Virus record (IMG/VR): IMGVR_UViG_3300036911_000012
Coordinates: 1 to 58,680 of that record
Source: a virus
Direction: 5' to 3' (one strand)
DNA: 58,680 bases
The notes under the pieces are model-generated. The model did not search any database. It was not told the DNA's origin and saw nothing but the letters and a program-made list of their open reading frames with translations. Position numbers and translations under genes: made by a program. Below, in pieces: positions 6,538-14,632 of this stretch. Numbering within the stretch: position 1 is the stretch's first letter; the number at the start of each line of letters is the position of its first letter.

Positions 6538-8415
6538 ATGAAGCGGGTCTTTGGCGACGCTGAAACATATTACTCCAAAGAGTATACGTTACGAGAACTG
6601 ACGCCGGTCGAGTACATCCTCGACGAACGGTGGGAAACGCATATGTGGTGCATCGTCGAGGACGACGAGCCCGATGCCAGGTGCTACGTTGGTGACGAGG
6701 TTGCAGACTACATGCGCTCGATCAAAGAGCCGTGGATGTTCGTTTCCCACAATGCACTCTTTGACGCTACCATCCTCTCACTGCGATACAACGTACAGCC
6801 TACCATCCTCATAGACACGATGGGTGTGGCTCGCGCGTTGCTCATGCACCTGCTACCAGGGGGACGGGTATCTCTTAAAAAGGTCGCGTCCTTCCTCAAT
6901 CTGGGGGCCAAGGGTAACGCACTCGTAAACGTGAGGGGCCAGCACCTCGCTGAAATCCAAGCCGACCCCTCCCTGTGGCTGCCGTACGTCGCGTATTGCA
7001 TGCAGGACGTGCTCTTGTGCAGGGGCATTTACAATACTCTCAAGAGTAAGTTTCCGGCAACGGAACATTTGATTATGGACGGCGTGTTGAAGATGGCGAC
7101 ACAACCGCAGTTCGTTTGCGACCAAGCCAAACTCTACGCGCACTTGCATGAAACTCAAGTCGAGAAAGCAAACATCCTTGCGACGTGCGGTGTGAGCAAG
7201 GAAGACCTCATGTCCAACGAAAAGTTGGCGAAGGTGCTCATGGGACTTGGAATAGCGCCGCCTCAAAAAGTGTCACCTATCACGGGTAAAACGGCGTGGG
7301 CGTTCGCCAAGACCGACAAAGCATTTACGGACTTGCAGGAGGACGACAACCCCACCGTGCAAGCTGTCGTAGCAGCACGCTTGGGGGTTAAGTCTACTCT
7401 TGAGGAGAGCCGCACATCGCGCCTCCTATCCATTGGGGCGGCCACTGAGCGGGCATACGGCGTGCCCTTGCTACCTGTGCCCCTTAGATACTCGGGGGCG
7501 CACACGCACCGCCTGTCGGGAGACTGGGGCATCAACCTACAGAACTTGCCATCGCGCAAGAGCACCGCGCTGCGCTGCGGGCTCGCTGCCGAACCAGGAC
7601 GCGTAGTGCTGGCGGTCGATGCGGCTCAGATCGAGGCGCGTTTGACGGCGTGGCTGGCTAGGCAATGGGACTTAGTGGAGGGGTTCCGCAATGGCGAAGA
7701 CATCTACTCTCTATTCGCTTCTGACATCTATGAGTACAAAGTTTCAAAGACTGACAAGCTCGAACGCTTGCTCGGTAAGATTTGTATTCTTGCCCTCGGC
7801 TTTGGGATGGGTGCGGCTAAATTCCGCGAGACTGTACGCATTCAGGCTCTTGCCGCCGGGTTTGATATCCAACTCAGCGCTGACGAGTGCGAGCGAATTG
7901 TGTATCTCTATCGCAACAAATACGCTAGCATTAAAGCTACGTGGGACTGGCTCCAATCAGCGATACCTCGCATACGCTCGGGTGAGTGCGAGGGTGAGAC
8001 TTTTGGGCCGTGCAGCCTTCATAAAGGTCGAATTGACTTACCCTCGGGATTAAGTTTGTTCTACGAAGACTTGCAGTACAGCGACGGGCAGTGGACGTTC
8101 CAGTACGGCGGCAAGCGCAAGTTCCTGTACGGCGGCAAGCTTCTCGAAAATATTGTACAGGCCCTAGACCGGGTGTTTGTGTTCGAGGCCATGCTCAAAA
8201 TCAAGCGCGAGTGCTGGGTGCAGTATGGGTACGAGCCCGTGCTCGCGCATCAAATCCACGACGAGCTGGTGTACGTGCCGCCAAACGACAAGCTCGACTT
8301 ACTCCGGGGAGTAGCGCTACGCGCCATGTCGACCCCGCCAGCGTGGGGGCTTGACCTGCCGGTGTCGGCAGAGGCGAAGGTGGGGCCGAGCTATGGGGAG
8401 TTGGTGGGATGTTAG
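6538..8415 (+). CDS. Family A DNA polymerase with 3'-5' exonuclease
   Basis: A 625-aa replicative polymerase of the Pol I/T7 type. The exonuclease domain has DAE at residues 7-9, a SHNALFD second motif at about 69-75 and a C-terminal Asp motif near 160. The polymerase domain has motif A (VDAAQIEAR, Asp361), motif B (about 410-430, with Lys and FG in place of the usual YG) and motif C (HDE, 574-576). It is shorter than bacterial Pol I and lacks a 5'-3' nuclease domain, as in phage polymerases. Palindrome copies lie at 6570, 7034 and 8299. It copies the phage genome together with the primase-helicase at 15981. Confidence 0.95.
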   Translation: MKRVFGDAETYYSKEYTLRELTPVEYILDERWETHMWCIVEDDEPDARCYVGDEVADYMRSIKEPWMFVSHNALFDATILSLRYNVQPTILIDTMGVARALLMHLLPGGRVSLKKVASFLNLGAKGNALVNVRGQHLAEIQADPSLWLPYVAYCMQDVLLCRGIYNTLKSKFPATEHLIMDGVLKMATQPQFVCDQAKLYAHLHETQVEKANILATCGVSKEDLMSNEKLAKVLMGLGIAPPQKVSPITGKTAWAFAKTDKAFTDLQEDDNPTVQAVVAARLGVKSTLEESRTSRLLSIGAATERAYGVPLLPVPLRYSGAHTHRLSGDWGINLQNLPSRKSTALRCGLAAEPGRVVLAVDAAQIEARLTAWLARQWDLVEGFRNGEDIYSLFASDIYEYKVSKTDKLERLLGKICILALGFGMGAAKFRETVRIQALAAGFDIQLSADECERIVYLYRNKYASIKATWDWLQSAIPRIRSGECEGETFGPCSLHKGRIDLPSGLSLFYEDLQYSDGQWTFQYGGKRKFLYGGKLLENIVQALDRVFVFEAMLKIKRECWVQYGYEPVLAHQIHDELVYVPPNDKLDLLRGVALRAMSTPPAWGLDLPVSAEAKVGPSYGELVGC

Positions 8416-8428
8416 GCGGAGTACACTA

Positions 8429-8486
8429 CTGGCAGCCACCCCATACGAATGCCCATTCCTGACGTACTGCCAGGGCCGACGTTTTT
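8429..8486 (+). terminator. Possible terminator after the polymerase gene
   Basis: 8429-8435 is complementary to 8467-8473 (7 bp, 31-base loop), and a run of five T follows at 8482. The loop is long and the stem is not adjacent to the T run, so this is weak. A promoter begins 55 bases downstream, which would suit termination here. Confidence 0.3.
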
Positions 8487-8541
8487 ATAAATACATGAGC
8501 GAACCGTAAAATAAAAACCTTACGCGAACCTTACTTTGTGC

Positions 8542-8570
8542 TTGACACGGTTGCAAGCTCTTGTTATACC
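8542..8570 (+). promoter_or_regulatory. Sigma70-type promoter upstream of mazG
   Basis: TTGACA at 8542-8547 and TATACC at 8565-8570 are separated by exactly 17 bases. It lies in the 300-bp gap after the polymerase gene and reads into the mazG region and the genes beyond. The consensus -35 implies use by host RNA polymerase. Confidence 0.75.
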
Positions 8571-8586
8571 TCGCCTTACGCGAGGG

Positions 8587-8636
8587 GGCTCTCATGGACA
8601 CACCTATCGGCAAGGCGAGCGAGTCGCTGTTTATGG
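8587..8636 (+). repeat. 50-bp direct repeat, left copy
   Basis: Identical to 9081-9130. Both copies contain the beginning of the gene at 9088, including its start codon. The two copies flank the mazG gene, so one is a by-product of its insertion or of a tandem duplication. Confidence 0.97.
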
Positions 8637-8653
8637 GGCTTTCCGTTTTTTAG
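8594..8653 (+). pseudogene. Truncated 5' fragment of the gene at 9088
   Basis: The left repeat copy begins the same protein as the gene at 9088 (first 14 residues identical), then diverges and stops at TAG 8651, leaving 19 codons. It still carries a start codon and may produce a leader peptide downstream of the 8542 promoter, but it is most simply a remnant of the event that placed mazG here. Confidence 0.7.
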
Positions 8654-8722
8654 CGTGGAATCGCTCCGTAGCGCGATGAAGGCAATTCCGGTTTTCAACG
8701 TGGAAAAGAAGGAACAGATACG

Positions 8723-9061
8723 ATGAACATGCATGAATTTTCCCGCGAAAACCTGGCCCGATGCACTTCGCCGAATGGCTTCAACCACCCTCTCGCGTCG
8801 TGGTCTCTCTCGGACTGGATGACGGCGACGCTCGGCGAACTGGGGGAAGCGGCCAACGTCTTGAAAAAGCTCAATCGCGTCCGCGACGGCATCCCCGGCA
8901 ATGCGGAGACGCCGGAACAATTGCAGGAGATGTTCGCGGACGAGCTGGCCGACAGCTTTATCTATCTCGACCTGCTGGCGCAGGCTGCTGGCGTCGATCT
9001 CCCCGCCGCGATCCGCAGCAAATTCGACCGTACCAGCGGAAAGATCGGATACGGCGGCTAG
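8723..9061 (+). CDS. mazG: MazG-like nucleotide pyrophosphohydrolase
   Basis: A 112-aa protein with the all-alpha NTP-PPase pattern: WMTATLGELGEAAN (about 33-46, metal-binding Glu residues) and a later ELADSFIYLDLLA helix (about 75-87) with the second acidic pair. MazG-type enzymes hydrolyse nucleoside triphosphates or ppGpp-like alarmones, and phages use them to keep nucleotide metabolism active. AAGGA lies 10 bases before the start. The gene is bracketed by the 50-bp direct repeats, and no palindrome copy lies between 8315 and 9545, both consistent with recent acquisition. Confidence 0.85.
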   Translation: MNMHEFSRENLARCTSPNGFNHPLASWSLSDWMTATLGELGEAANVLKKLNRVRDGIPGNAETPEQLQEMFADELADSFIYLDLLAQAAGVDLPAAIRSKFDRTSGKIGYGG

Positions 9062-9080
9062 CCGGATTTCCACGCTCCGA

Positions 9081-9130
9081 GGCTCTCATGGACACACCTA
9101 TCGGCAAGGCGAGCGAGTCGCTGTTTATGG
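9081..9130 (+). repeat. 50-bp direct repeat, right copy
   Basis: Identical to 8587-8636, at a distance of 494 bp. This copy supplies the intact start of the gene at 9088. Confidence 0.97.
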
Positions 9131-9324
9131 CGCAGGGCGTCCTCGTAACCGCATGCCCTTGCGGATGCCACACTGTCAAGCTGGCATTCGTCGACGCGGC
9201 GGGCGTCATTGGCGCAATGGCCTCACTTACACCTCGCAAAGCTGTAGCTCTCGGGGCCGACCTGGACACGGTGGGCTTTCAGGTTATGGCTGGGGAAGGG
9301 TCCGACCATGAACATAGAGCTTAA
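9088..9324 (+). CDS. Hypothetical protein, 78 aa
   Basis: Unknown protein with a CPCGCH cluster at about residues 23-28 that could bind metal, and an Ala/Val/Leu-rich second half. The first 14 codons are duplicated at 8594. It overlaps the next gene by 17 bases, so translation is probably coupled. Confidence 0.65.
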   Translation: MDTPIGKASESLFMAQGVLVTACPCGCHTVKLAFVDAAGVIGAMASLTPRKAVALGADLDTVGFQVMAGEGSDHEHRA

Positions 9325-9607
9325 TTCCCTGCCCTTGGGAGCCGACATAGCGGGCATGGCGGCGGCGCTGGACATATCCCGACAGCAAGCCATGCTGCTC
9401 CTGCACCTGCTCAAGCATCGCGTGGCGACCCCCTCTGAGCTAGAGGCGTTGGTGGGCTCGTACTGGACGCCCCTCTGTCGCCTGCGCAAGGCGCTAATTG
9501 TACACGATGTAACTGTGCATACTCAGCGCAAGGTCGGGTATCATCTTACTCCCGAGGGTAAGGCGAGGGTCGTAGGGTTGTACCGTGCCGCGATGCGGGA
9601 GGGGTAA
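9308..9607 (+). CDS. Winged-helix DNA-binding protein, 99 aa
   Basis: Residues 20-95 read as a winged helix-turn-helix like the output domain of OmpR-type regulators: helix, SRQQAMLLLHLL, a recognition region near YWTPLCRLRKAL, and a final beta-hairpin with VGYHLTPEGK. There is no receiver domain. The palindrome copy at 9546-9561 encodes part of the wing. A regulator of phage transcription is the likely role, and it is one of three candidates for the protein that reads the genome-wide palindrome; this is inference only. Confidence 0.65.
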   Translation: MNIELNSLPLGADIAGMAAALDISRQQAMLLLHLLKHRVATPSELEALVGSYWTPLCRLRKALIVHDVTVHTQRKVGYHLTPEGKARVVGLYRAAMREG

Positions 9608-10015
9608 ATGGCTAGTGGACCGTGGTGGCCCTCTGTCCCGGTAGGCCAGGGGTTATACTCCATCTCCCAGACGGAGCAGATGAACATCGAGCAGGCGGTG
9701 CGGGAGTACGCACAGCGGGAGTACGCAAACAGCGGGAGTACGCAAAAAATGCAAATAATGCGGTCGCCGCCTCGTGGGCTAGACATGTACGAAACATCCC
9801 CGCATGACGAAGCACAGTCGCTGCTTATGCTACGACTCCAGTGGGGCCAGAAGAACTTCAAACTTACCCCCGAGAGTACGCTCAAGGCACACGTCACACA
9901 AGACAAAGTGTTCGTGTTCTGGGTGGTCGGAGGTGCTGCGGGACACTTCGAGGACGAGATCGCTTTGTTCCCCTCAGACCAACTCGTCGCACAAATAAGG
10001 CTATTACTGCCATGA
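9608..10015 (+). CDS. Hypothetical protein, 135 aa
   Basis: Starts directly after the stop of the winged-helix gene and ends in an ATGA overlap with the nuclease gene. Residues 31-50 come from a short direct repeat of a GCGGGAGTACGCA unit (three copies, about 9706-9750). The C-terminal half (about 75-135) looks like a folded beta-alpha domain. Family not recognised; the context suggests replication or recombination. Confidence 0.7.
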   Translation: MASGPWWPSVPVGQGLYSISQTEQMNIEQAVREYAQREYANSGSTQKMQIMRSPPRGLDMYETSPHDEAQSLLMLRLQWGQKNFKLTPESTLKAHVTQDKVFVFWVVGGAAGHFEDEIALFPSDQLVAQIRLLLP

Positions 10016-10758
10016 GCGTCAACCGTTTCGCCCCCAAAGACGCCTCGACCGAGTTCAACGCGCGCCCATTTACGTGGAGTTATTCTAAGCTCAAGAATTA
10101 TGAGTCCTGTCCGCGGAAGCATTTCCAAGTGGACTTGCTGAAAGCGTTCGAGGAACAGTCAAACCCGCAACTCGAAGACGGCAAGAAATTTCACGACTGG
10201 ATGGCGACCGTAGTGCGCCGGGGCGTCGTCTCGGGCCAATGCGCGCTGCCGCCTCAGTACGCGAAGTTCCAGCCGCTCGCTAATAAACTCATGGCGGTTA
10301 CTGCCCCCGGACAAGTCGTCAAGGTCGAGCAGCAACTTGCCATCACCCGCGACCTCAAGCCCTGCACGTACTTCGCCAAGGATGTGTGGTTCCGGGGGGT
10401 TATTGACTACATGAAGATCGTGCCGGTACGCGACCATCAAATCGTTGTGGCTATCGACTATAAAACCGGCAAGCAGACGGACGACCCTGTACAGCTTGCG
10501 TTGTTCGCGCAGCTCATTTTCTCGCACTTCCCGAACACCCTCAAAATCCGCACAGACTACTATTGGACGCAGGACGAGGTGGCGACGCGAGAAGATTTCG
10601 AGCCGAGGGACATGCTCCAGCTTTGGACGGTCCTACTTCCGAGAGTAGCCAAACTCGAAGAAAGTTACACAACCGGGCAGTACCCGGTCAAGCCATCTGG
10701 GCTGTGCAAGAAACACTGCCCGGACACATCGTGCGTGCACAATGGGGGGCGGGAGTGA
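10012..10758 (+). CDS. PD-(D/E)XK nuclease, Cas4/RecB-like
   Basis: A 248-aa protein with the features of the RecB/Cas4 exonuclease group: SYSKLKNYESCPRK near the N-terminus (about 22-35, first Cys), RGVIDY at about 125, the catalytic VAIDYKTGK at about 144-152, a QLAL motif after it and a C-terminal Cys cluster (CKKHCPDTSC, about 232-241). One N-terminal and three C-terminal Cys residues are the arrangement that binds an iron-sulphur cluster in AddB/Cas4 proteins. It probably acts on DNA ends during recombination or replication. I chose the ATG at 10012 because it overlaps the upstream stop (ATGA). Confidence 0.85.
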   Translation: MSVNRFAPKDASTEFNARPFTWSYSKLKNYESCPRKHFQVDLLKAFEEQSNPQLEDGKKFHDWMATVVRRGVVSGQCALPPQYAKFQPLANKLMAVTAPGQVVKVEQQLAITRDLKPCTYFAKDVWFRGVIDYMKIVPVRDHQIVVAIDYKTGKQTDDPVQLALFAQLIFSHFPNTLKIRTDYYWTQDEVATREDFEPRDMLQLWTVLLPRVAKLEESYTTGQYPVKPSGLCKKHCPDTSCVHNGGRE

Positions 10759-11006
10759 AACTGTTCGGGCAAATCACTGTCACCTATGAGCACGATGCCC
10801 GCACCCCTCCCCTAGAAGGCGAACACCTCCAGGTTGCCAAGCAGCTCACCATCGAGCAAGGCAGGGCGGTCATGGGAATGCTCGTGGCCAAAGGCGTCAG
10901 GGGCCGTGTCATTGCTATGTGTACGTCGCCTAAACCTGCTCGCGGAAACCGTGGGCTGTCAACCGCGCGTAGCTCGTACCAGATCGTTTACGACAGTCGG
11001 GACTGA
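10755..11006 (+). CDS. Hypothetical protein, 83 aa (GTG start)
   Basis: Begins with GTG overlapping the TGA of the nuclease gene (GTGA), which implies coupled translation. It is a beta-rich start followed by a helix (about 30-50) and a basic Ser/Arg-rich end. Unknown family; its position suggests a nuclease accessory protein. Confidence 0.65.
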   Translation: MKLFGQITVTYEHDARTPPLEGEHLQVAKQLTIEQGRAVMGMLVAKGVRGRVIAMCTSPKPARGNRGLSTARSSYQIVYDSRD

Positions 11007-11028
11007 CTTACTTCGAGGAGTAACGAGC

Positions 11029-11217
11029 ATGGACAATACTGAGATCAAAGTCCTCTCCGACAAGATCGCCGAGGCCGCGAAACAGTCGGTGAGCGCCGAG
11101 GAAGATGCGGCTATCGAGGCTCTTGGTAAGCTGGTGGCAAACGTGCTGTGCAACGTCAACGACATTGCGGGCGAACTCAAGCGCCTCGCCGACGCGCTGG
11201 CGGCTACTGGAGACTGA
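11029..11217 (+). CDS. Hypothetical protein, 62 aa
   Basis: A small acidic, Ala-rich protein that is probably helical throughout. It is translated from GGAG in the palindrome copy at 11008-11023 and ends 2 bases before the VRR-NUC gene. Function unknown. Confidence 0.65.
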   Translation: MDNTEIKVLSDKIAEAAKQSVSAEEDAAIEALGKLVANVLCNVNDIAGELKRLADALAATGD

Positions 11218-11219
11218 CC

Positions 11220-11534
11220 GTGGTCAAGACCCCGGAGGGCGCAATCAAGGAACAGATATCGGCGGTGCTCAACGCCCCCGATATTTACTCGTTCATGCCC
11301 GTGCAGCAGGGTTTCGGCAAGGCAGGGCTTGACTACCACTGCGCGATCCGTGTACGCGCGTATGCAATCGCGTTCTTCATCGAGGCTAAAGCTCTCGGCA
11401 AGGAGCCTACGCCCCGGCAACGCAAACTCATATCCGAACTTCGTGCTATCGACGCGAAGGTATTCGAGATATCGAGCTGGGCGGGCGTGCGCGAATTAGA
11501 GCAGTGGCTGGACCACATACGAGGACTTCGATGA
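11220..11534 (+). CDS. VRR-NUC domain nuclease, 104 aa (GTG start)
   Basis: A stand-alone VRR-NUC protein. The sequence shows the family signature of a Gly-Asp core (GKAGLDY, about 35-41), the catalytic IEAK near residue 54 and a following GKEPTPRQ. Such nucleases (PD-(D/E)XK fold) cut branched DNA and are common in phages next to helicases. GTG is chosen because it follows the previous stop closely. It ends in an ATGA overlap with the SNF2 helicase, so the two are made together. Confidence 0.85.
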   Translation: MVKTPEGAIKEQISAVLNAPDIYSFMPVQQGFGKAGLDYHCAIRVRAYAIAFFIEAKALGKEPTPRQRKLISELRAIDAKVFEISSWAGVRELEQWLDHIRGLR

Positions 11535-14011
11535 ACCCGCAACTCATACTCGAACACGATCCAACCCTCGAAGCGTTCCTTACGCAGTCGGGTGTGCTGG
11601 TTACTCATGAGAGTAGGGATAGCCAGCAGTTCATGCGCATCCCCCACACCCTCGAAACTACAATGTTCCTACGGTCGCAGGGTGTCTCTGCGCCCCCTCC
11701 GGTGCTTACGCAATACAAGTTCCCGGCGTCAAAGCCCGCGTTCTTCACGCAGAAAACTTCCGTGGGCATGATGACGACCGAGCCTCGAAACTACGTGCTC
11801 AACGGGATCGGGTGCGTTGACTCGGATACGGAGTACCTGACGCCTACAGGCTGGGCGCGCATAGCCGACTATAGGGCTGGGGAAGTAGCACAGTATCTTC
11901 CGAGCACGGGCGAGATTGAGTTTGTTACCCCGTCCAAATTTGTCAAGCTCCCCTGCCAGTCAATGGTGCGCTTGCAGACTAAATATGGCATCGATCAGTT
12001 GCTTTCTCCTGAGCACAGGGTGCTCTTGGCGGACGGTCGCGTCATGACGGCTTCGCATCTGTTCAATACTTACGGGAGTAGGGCAAGTCGAGAGTATAAA
12101 TTCCCCACCACATTTAAGGTGCGGGACCGTGTTGGCATGTCACTTACCGACCACCAAATTCGCGTGCAAGTCGCAGTGAATGCTGACGGGTATTATGCCC
12201 CGTTACATCGAGACGGGATTACTACCGTGCGACTGCGCAGAGACCGCAAGGTTGATAGGCTCGTTACTCTGCTCGCTAACGCGGGCATTGAGTATAAAGT
12301 TCGGCCTTGCGAGCCCGCAGGCTTCCGACGGATTACCTTCTTCGCTCCCATGAACAAGGGGTTCAATTCCGACTGGTGGAAATGCACGCAGCGTCAGTTG
12401 GAAGTCGTGGCGTCCGAACTTACGCACTGGGATGGGTCTTTCCGCAAGAAAGACGGCTGGGCGTTCTCCTCACGCGCAATCGAAGACGCAGAGTTTGCAC
12501 AGTACGCCTACAGCGCTGCCGGTCGAAGGGCCTCACTCTCAAGAGTAACCCGCAAAGATGGCGGCGTCGATTACGTGGTATTTGCCTCAGCCAACAATCC
12601 GACCCCTGGCGTGTACGGCGTAAGCAAGGGCATCGTGCGAAACAATGTTCGCATCGAGGCACCCTCGGATGGGTTCAAGTATTGCTTCATGGTGCCGTCT
12701 ACGTTCTTGTTGCTGAGGCGCAACGGCTGCATCTTCGCGACTGGCAATACGGGCAAAACCAGATGCGTGCTTTGGGCGTTCGACTACCTCCAAAGCATCG
12801 GCAAAGCAACTCGCATGCTTGTATTCGCCCCTATATCCACGTTAACCCGTGTGTGGGCACGCGAACTTATGCTGGAGTTCTCGCACCTCAAATACAACAT
12901 CATATACGGCGACAAGAAAAAACGTTTGAAGCTCCTATCCGAAGACGTGGACGTTTACATTATCAACCACGACGGGACCGCTGTAATCGCGGACGAGCTG
13001 GCTAAGCGCGACGATATCGACGTATTTGCTATCGACGAGTTGAGCGTGTACCGCAATGGCGACGCTAAGCGGACTAAACTTCTGCGCTCGCTTGCTAAGT
13101 CACGGTACTGGGTGTGGGGTCTGACCGGCTCCCCCATGCCGCGCGACGTGACGGACGTGTGGGGACAATGCACTATCGTCACCCCTCACACTGTGCCGAA
13201 ATATTATTCGCATCTTCGGCAGACGTTGTGCTACCGAGCGGGGCCGTTCAAGTGGGAAGCTCGCGACGGAGCGATTGAGAAAGCGCTCTCGTATATGTCG
13301 CCTAGCGTGCGGTTCACCCTTGACGACGTTACAGAGTTACCCCCGAAAGTAATTCAGTACGTCGAGGTTCCGATGGGGCCGAAACAAAAAGTCGTGTACG
13401 ACGCCATGCGGCGTAGCGCGCTGGCGCTGATCGACAGCCAAGAGATCGACGCGCTCAACGCTGGTGCAGTTATGAGTAAGCTGCTCCAGATCGCTCTGGG
13501 GTGGGTGTATACTCGCGACAAGCAGGCGATACAGCTCGATAACCAGGACCGCATACAGACTATTGTGGACTTCGTGGATGGCTGCCAGCGCAAAGTTATT
13601 GTATTCGTGCCGTTCAAATCTGGCATCGCGGGTATCTCGGCGGCTCTATCTGCGAACGACATAGACCATCGCGTGGTGACGGGCGACACGCCCATGTCCG
13701 AGCGCAACGAGACGTTCTCGCTGTTTCAGGACTCGGCGTTCGTAAAAGTCTTACTGGCGCATCCTCAGTGCATGGCGCACGGTCTCACCCTAACAGCCGC
13801 AGACACTATCGTCTGGGCCGGGCCGGTGACTTCGCTGGAAACGTTCATGCAGGCTAACGGCCGGATAACTCGCGTCGGCCAGATGCACAAGCAACTCATC
13901 GCCATGATCGGAGGGACGACAGTAGAGCGCAAGCTATACGAACTACTCGGGCGCAACGAGGCGGTGCAGAACAAGTTCTTGCAGCTCGTCGAGGAAGCAT
14001 CGAGAGAATAA
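11531..14011 (+). CDS. SNF2/DEAD-type helicase precursor containing an intein
   Basis: An 826-aa precursor. Residues 1-94 and 407-826 form a superfamily 2 helicase of about 514 aa after splicing. Joined, they give Walker A GIGTGKT; motif II is DELS (Asp502-Glu503), motif III LTGSP (about 533-537) and motif VI QANGRITRVGQ near residue 780. The intein is described separately. Palindrome copies lie at 11601 (extein), 12066 and 12533 (intein) and 13337 (extein). In phages such helicases next to VRR-NUC take part in fork remodelling or recombination. Activity should need splicing because the ATP-binding loop is interrupted. Confidence 0.9.
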   Translation: MNPQLILEHDPTLEAFLTQSGVLVTHESRDSQQFMRIPHTLETTMFLRSQGVSAPPPVLTQYKFPASKPAFFTQKTSVGMMTTEPRNYVLNGIGCVDSDTEYLTPTGWARIADYRAGEVAQYLPSTGEIEFVTPSKFVKLPCQSMVRLQTKYGIDQLLSPEHRVLLADGRVMTASHLFNTYGSRASREYKFPTTFKVRDRVGMSLTDHQIRVQVAVNADGYYAPLHRDGITTVRLRRDRKVDRLVTLLANAGIEYKVRPCEPAGFRRITFFAPMNKGFNSDWWKCTQRQLEVVASELTHWDGSFRKKDGWAFSSRAIEDAEFAQYAYSAAGRRASLSRVTRKDGGVDYVVFASANNPTPGVYGVSKGIVRNNVRIEAPSDGFKYCFMVPSTFLLLRRNGCIFATGNTGKTRCVLWAFDYLQSIGKATRMLVFAPISTLTRVWARELMLEFSHLKYNIIYGDKKKRLKLLSEDVDVYIINHDGTAVIADELAKRDDIDVFAIDELSVYRNGDAKRTKLLRSLAKSRYWVWGLTGSPMPRDVTDVWGQCTIVTPHTVPKYYSHLRQTLCYRAGPFKWEARDGAIEKALSYMSPSVRFTLDDVTELPPKVIQYVEVPMGPKQKVVYDAMRRSALALIDSQEIDALNAGAVMSKLLQIALGWVYTRDKQAIQLDNQDRIQTIVDFVDGCQRKVIVFVPFKSGIAGISAALSANDIDHRVVTGDTPMSERNETFSLFQDSAFVKVLLAHPQCMAHGLTLTAADTIVWAGPVTSLETFMQANGRITRVGQMHKQLIAMIGGTTVERKLYELLGRNEAVQNKFLQLVEEASRE
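11813..12748 (+). mobile_element. Intein with LAGLIDADG-like endonuclease, in the Walker A loop
   Basis: Residues Cys95-Asn406 (312 aa). The first residue is Cys, followed by the usual N-terminal block (DSDTEYLTPTGW) and a second block near LLSPEHRVLL. The end is NGCIFATGN followed by Thr407, the likely +1 nucleophile; Gly replaces the usual penultimate His. Two degenerate dodecapeptide motifs, one ending NADGYY and one WDGSF, mark a LAGLIDADG-type endonuclease. Removing the segment restores GIGTGKT exactly. It carries two palindrome copies, so it has either been resident a long time or gained them after entry. Confidence 0.9.
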
Positions 14012-14081
14012 CTCTCAAGAGTAACCCACGCTTTACAAGCGCTTTACTTCGTGGTAACTCAAGCTCGGAAGGAATGCCCAG

Positions 14082-14603
14082 ATGGACTTTCAACTTGTCA
14101 TTGGCAAGGGGCGGGCGCTCGACGCCAAAATCAAGGAGATCGAAGACCGCCACAAGGCGGAGCTGGCTCCGTTCAAGGAAGTGCAGACCAAAATCAGGAC
14201 GCTCGTCTTGGAGGAACTTATTAAGCAGGGCACCCAGAACGTCTCCACCCCTGCCGGTGGAGCGCACAAGCACTCCCGCGTGTCGTTCTCCCTGGAGGAC
14301 CCGGAAGAGTTCAAGCGCCATGTCATCGGCACCGAGTCGTGGGACTTGCTGGACTGGAAGGCCAACGCGACGGCGGCGACGGACTTCCTCAACGAGAACC
14401 AGACCCTACCCCCAGGAGTAAAGCGGTCGGAGTTTGTGGACGTACGGTTCACCGCTCCGACGAAGGCCGCCCCCAAGGTAGCCTCGCCCAAGGCCCCTTC
14501 ACCCAAAGCCCCTTCGCCTACGGCTGCTAAGGCGGGTAAGCCTGCGCCTACGGCCCCCGGCGACGACTGGGAACAGGCTGAGGCTATGGCCGACGAACTC
14601 TGA
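14082..14603 (+). CDS. Hypothetical protein, 173 aa, replication cluster
   Basis: The N-terminal 45 residues look like a charged coiled coil, followed by a folded region (about 50-130) ending in LPPGVKRSEF, then a Pro/Ala/Lys repeat linker and an acidic tail. Similar proteins occur in phages next to ssDNA-binding proteins, and the linker plus acidic tail resembles the protein encoded next. I cannot assign a biochemical function. Confidence 0.7.
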   Translation: MDFQLVIGKGRALDAKIKEIEDRHKAELAPFKEVQTKIRTLVLEELIKQGTQNVSTPAGGAHKHSRVSFSLEDPEEFKRHVIGTESWDLLDWKANATAATDFLNENQTLPPGVKRSEFVDVRFTAPTKAAPKVASPKAPSPKAPSPTAAKAGKPAPTAPGDDWEQAEAMADEL

Positions 14604-14632
14604 GTTTACTCAACCACGTTAGGAGCGCACGC

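Noticed and set aside
7394-7409. CTACTC followed by a broken right half
   Set aside because: Only the left half matches. Similar half-sites (32, 23926, 49970, 54106) were also left out.
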